A stretch of 5,770 nucleotides of DNA from contig JBKPSO010000168.1 of the NCBI GenBank assembly GCA_046735055.1, positions 1 through 5,770 on the forward strand, in the 5' to 3' direction. Shown in pieces: positions 4,864-5,770 of the stretch (position 1 is its first letter; every line of letters starts with the position of its first letter). The notes beneath the pieces were generated by a model. It was not told where the DNA came from and did no database searches. It saw only the letters and a program-made list of their open reading frames with translations. Source of the DNA: DATBLE01 sp046735055. GTDB lineage: Bacteria > Actinomycetota > Thermoleophilia > Gaiellales > Gaiellaceae. Made by a program: the position numbers and the translations under genes.

Positions 4864-5573
4864 CGAGGCAGGGAGACGAGACCCGAGTCGACCCGGACGA
4901 GGCCGTCGCGGTGCAAGGCTGCGACGGCCTCCGGGTCGAGCTCGAGCGGCTGCGGCTCCGCGGCGACGAGGCGGAGGAGGGCCGCCCGCCGCTGCCGGAA
5001 CGAGCCTTCGAAGGGGCCTTGCTTTCGGGCCGGGTCGTAGGTGCGCCCGCGCGAGGGGCAGGCCTCGGCCAGTGGGCAGGCGTCACAGCGTGGCACGCGT
5101 GCGAGGCAGACGGTCGCGCCGAGGTCGAAGAGCGCCTGCGCCGTCTCGGGGCCGAACTCGCCGCCGGTGCGCTCGAGCACGCGGCGGACGTTCACGTCGA
5201 TGGGCAGCGTCGGGCAGCCGAAGGCGAAGTTCGCGACCGCTGCGGCGGTGTAGGTCCCGACGCCCGGTAGCTCGGTGAGGTCGTCCGGCCAGCCGCGCTC
5301 GGCGACGGCCTGGGCGGCGCGGCGCAGGTTGACGGCGCGCCGGTTGTAGCCGAGCCCCTGCCAGGCGCGGATCACGTCGGCGGCTGAGGTGGCCGCGAGC
5401 GCCTCGATGGTCGGCCAGCGCGCGAGCCACTCGTCGTACCGTTGCACGACGCGCGCGACCTGGGTCTGCTGGAGCATTACCTCGGAGACGAGGACCGCGT
5501 AGGGGTCGCGGGTTCGGCGCCAGGGGAGGTCGCGACCGTGGCCGGCAAACCACTCGAGGAGGAGCTCCTCCAC
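4860..5573 (-). CDS. mutY: Short MutY-type A/G-specific adenine glycosylase
   Basis: This 237-residue base-excision-repair glycosylase of the HhH-GPD superfamily should remove adenine mispaired with 8-oxoguanine. It shows the MutY start R-D-L-P-W-R-R (14-20), S-E-V-M-L-Q-Q-T-Q-V (30-39) with catalytic Glu31, the helix-hairpin-helix L-P-G-V-G-T-Y-T-A (102-110), catalytic Asp126 in I-D-V-N-V, and a 4Fe-4S ligand set Cys156-x6-Cys163-x2-Cys166-x5-Cys172. After the cluster only 65 residues remain, so the NUDIX-like C-terminal domain of typical 300-350-residue MutY, which reads 8-oxoguanine, is absent or reduced to a small helical tail. GTG 5573 is the chosen start because the conserved N-terminus begins at once and TAG lies four codons upstream in frame; no ribosome site is seen. 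It overlaps the upstream membrane-protein frame by 97 bases and shares its last bases with the convergent gene. Confidence 0.88.
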   Translation of the reverse strand: MEELLLEWFAGHGRDLPWRRTRDPYAVLVSEVMLQQTQVARVVQRYDEWLARWPTIEALAATSAADVIRAWQGLGYNRRAVNLRRAAQAVAERGWPDDLTELPGVGTYTAAAVANFAFGCPTLPIDVNVRRVLERTGGEFGPETAQALFDLGATVCLARVPRCDACPLAEACPSRGRTYDPARKQGPFEGSFRQRRAALLRLVAAEPQPLELDPEAVAALHRDGLVRVDSGLVSLPR

Positions 5574-5770
5574 GACGCCAGTCTACGAGCGAAGGTCTCG
5601 GAGTCGATGACAATCCAGAGGCAGACCAGCGCGAGCGGCAGCTCGGCGACCACCGCGAGCACGATCGCGTAGGTCAGCTCACGTCCGCTCGAGGTGAGCA
5701 GGTCGAACCAGGCGTCGACGACGACCAGCGTCCCGGCGGAGGCCGCCCAGGCCTGCAGGAACGGCGCGCG
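5477..5770 (-). CDS. Partial membrane protein, C-terminal end
   Basis: An open frame enters from the right edge and runs to TAA at 5479-5477; its start is outside the window. The visible 97 residues begin R-A-P-F-L-Q-A-W-A-A-S-A-G-T-L-V-V-V-D-A-W-F-D, then S-S-G-R-E-L-T-Y, then a hydrophobic segment (A-I-V-L-A-V-V-A-E-L-P-L-A-L-V-C-L-W-I-V) consistent with a membrane helix. After D-S-E-T-F-A-R-R the tail turns into Ser/Pro/Thr-rich low-complexity sequence where it overlaps the glycosylase gene. It looks like the end of a multi-span actinobacterial membrane protein. I do not recognise its function. It would be upstream of, and probably co-transcribed with, the glycosylase gene. Confidence 0.65.
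   Translation of the reverse strand, partial: RAPFLQAWAASAGTLVVVDAWFDLLTSSGRELTYAIVLAVVAELPLALVCLWIVIDSETFARRLASWRSSSSSGLPATVATSPGAEPATPTRSSSPR

Noticed and set aside
1..5770. CRISPR arrays, tRNA or rRNA genes, insertion-sequence ends
   Set aside because: No regularly spaced repeats, tRNA-like cloverleaf, rRNA-like sequence or transposase-like protein was seen on either strand.

Overview
The window is GC-rich, with GTG and TTG starts, strong GGAGG-type ribosome sites and tightly packed, overlapping genes. Together with the protein families present, this suggests a high-GC actinobacterium, perhaps a Thermoleophilia/Gaiellales-type lineage. The taxonomic call is inference only.

Layout. Positions 49-388 (+) hold a decayed secreted beta-propeller gene whose recognisable pieces lie in three reading frames. 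Next come two translationally coupled genes (+): a cytosolic Asp-box (BNR-type) repeat protein (461-1534) and a MoaD/ThiS-like beta-grasp protein ending in Gly-Gly (1534-1797). Converging on them, one base away, is a four-gene minus-strand operon read from 4337 down to 1799. It encodes an OmpR-type response regulator, a HAMP histidine kinase, a small AhpD-like helical protein without active-site residues, and an AhpD-like/carboxymuconolactone-decarboxylase-family enzyme. A 121-bp intergenic region (4338-4458) containing a perfect inverted repeat separates the regulator from a divergent gene for a small secreted protein (4459-4863, +). That gene meets a short MutY-type DNA glycosylase gene (4860-5573, -) tail to tail, sharing the bases CTAG. 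The 3' part of a membrane-protein gene (5477-5770, -) runs off the right edge and overlaps the glycosylase start.

Main discovery. The AhpD-like enzyme appears to be a selenoprotein. An in-frame UGA (2149-2147, -) sits exactly where the family has the second cysteine of its CxxC redox motif (C-P-F-U-T-G-A-H). The frame stays open for 115 more codons of good family sequence. The Glu-Cys-Sec-His spacing equals that of the mycobacterial AhpD catalytic residues, and a SECIS-like hairpin with GGU in its loop follows the UGA. Standard gene calling would split it into two hypothetical fragments.

How the genes may work together. The two-component system and the two AhpD-like genes overlap or lie within 9 bases of each other, so they are probably one transcript. 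The simplest reading is a membrane-sensed redox or peroxide response that makes its own selenium-dependent peroxidase-like enzyme. This function is inferred from gene order and families and is not shown directly.
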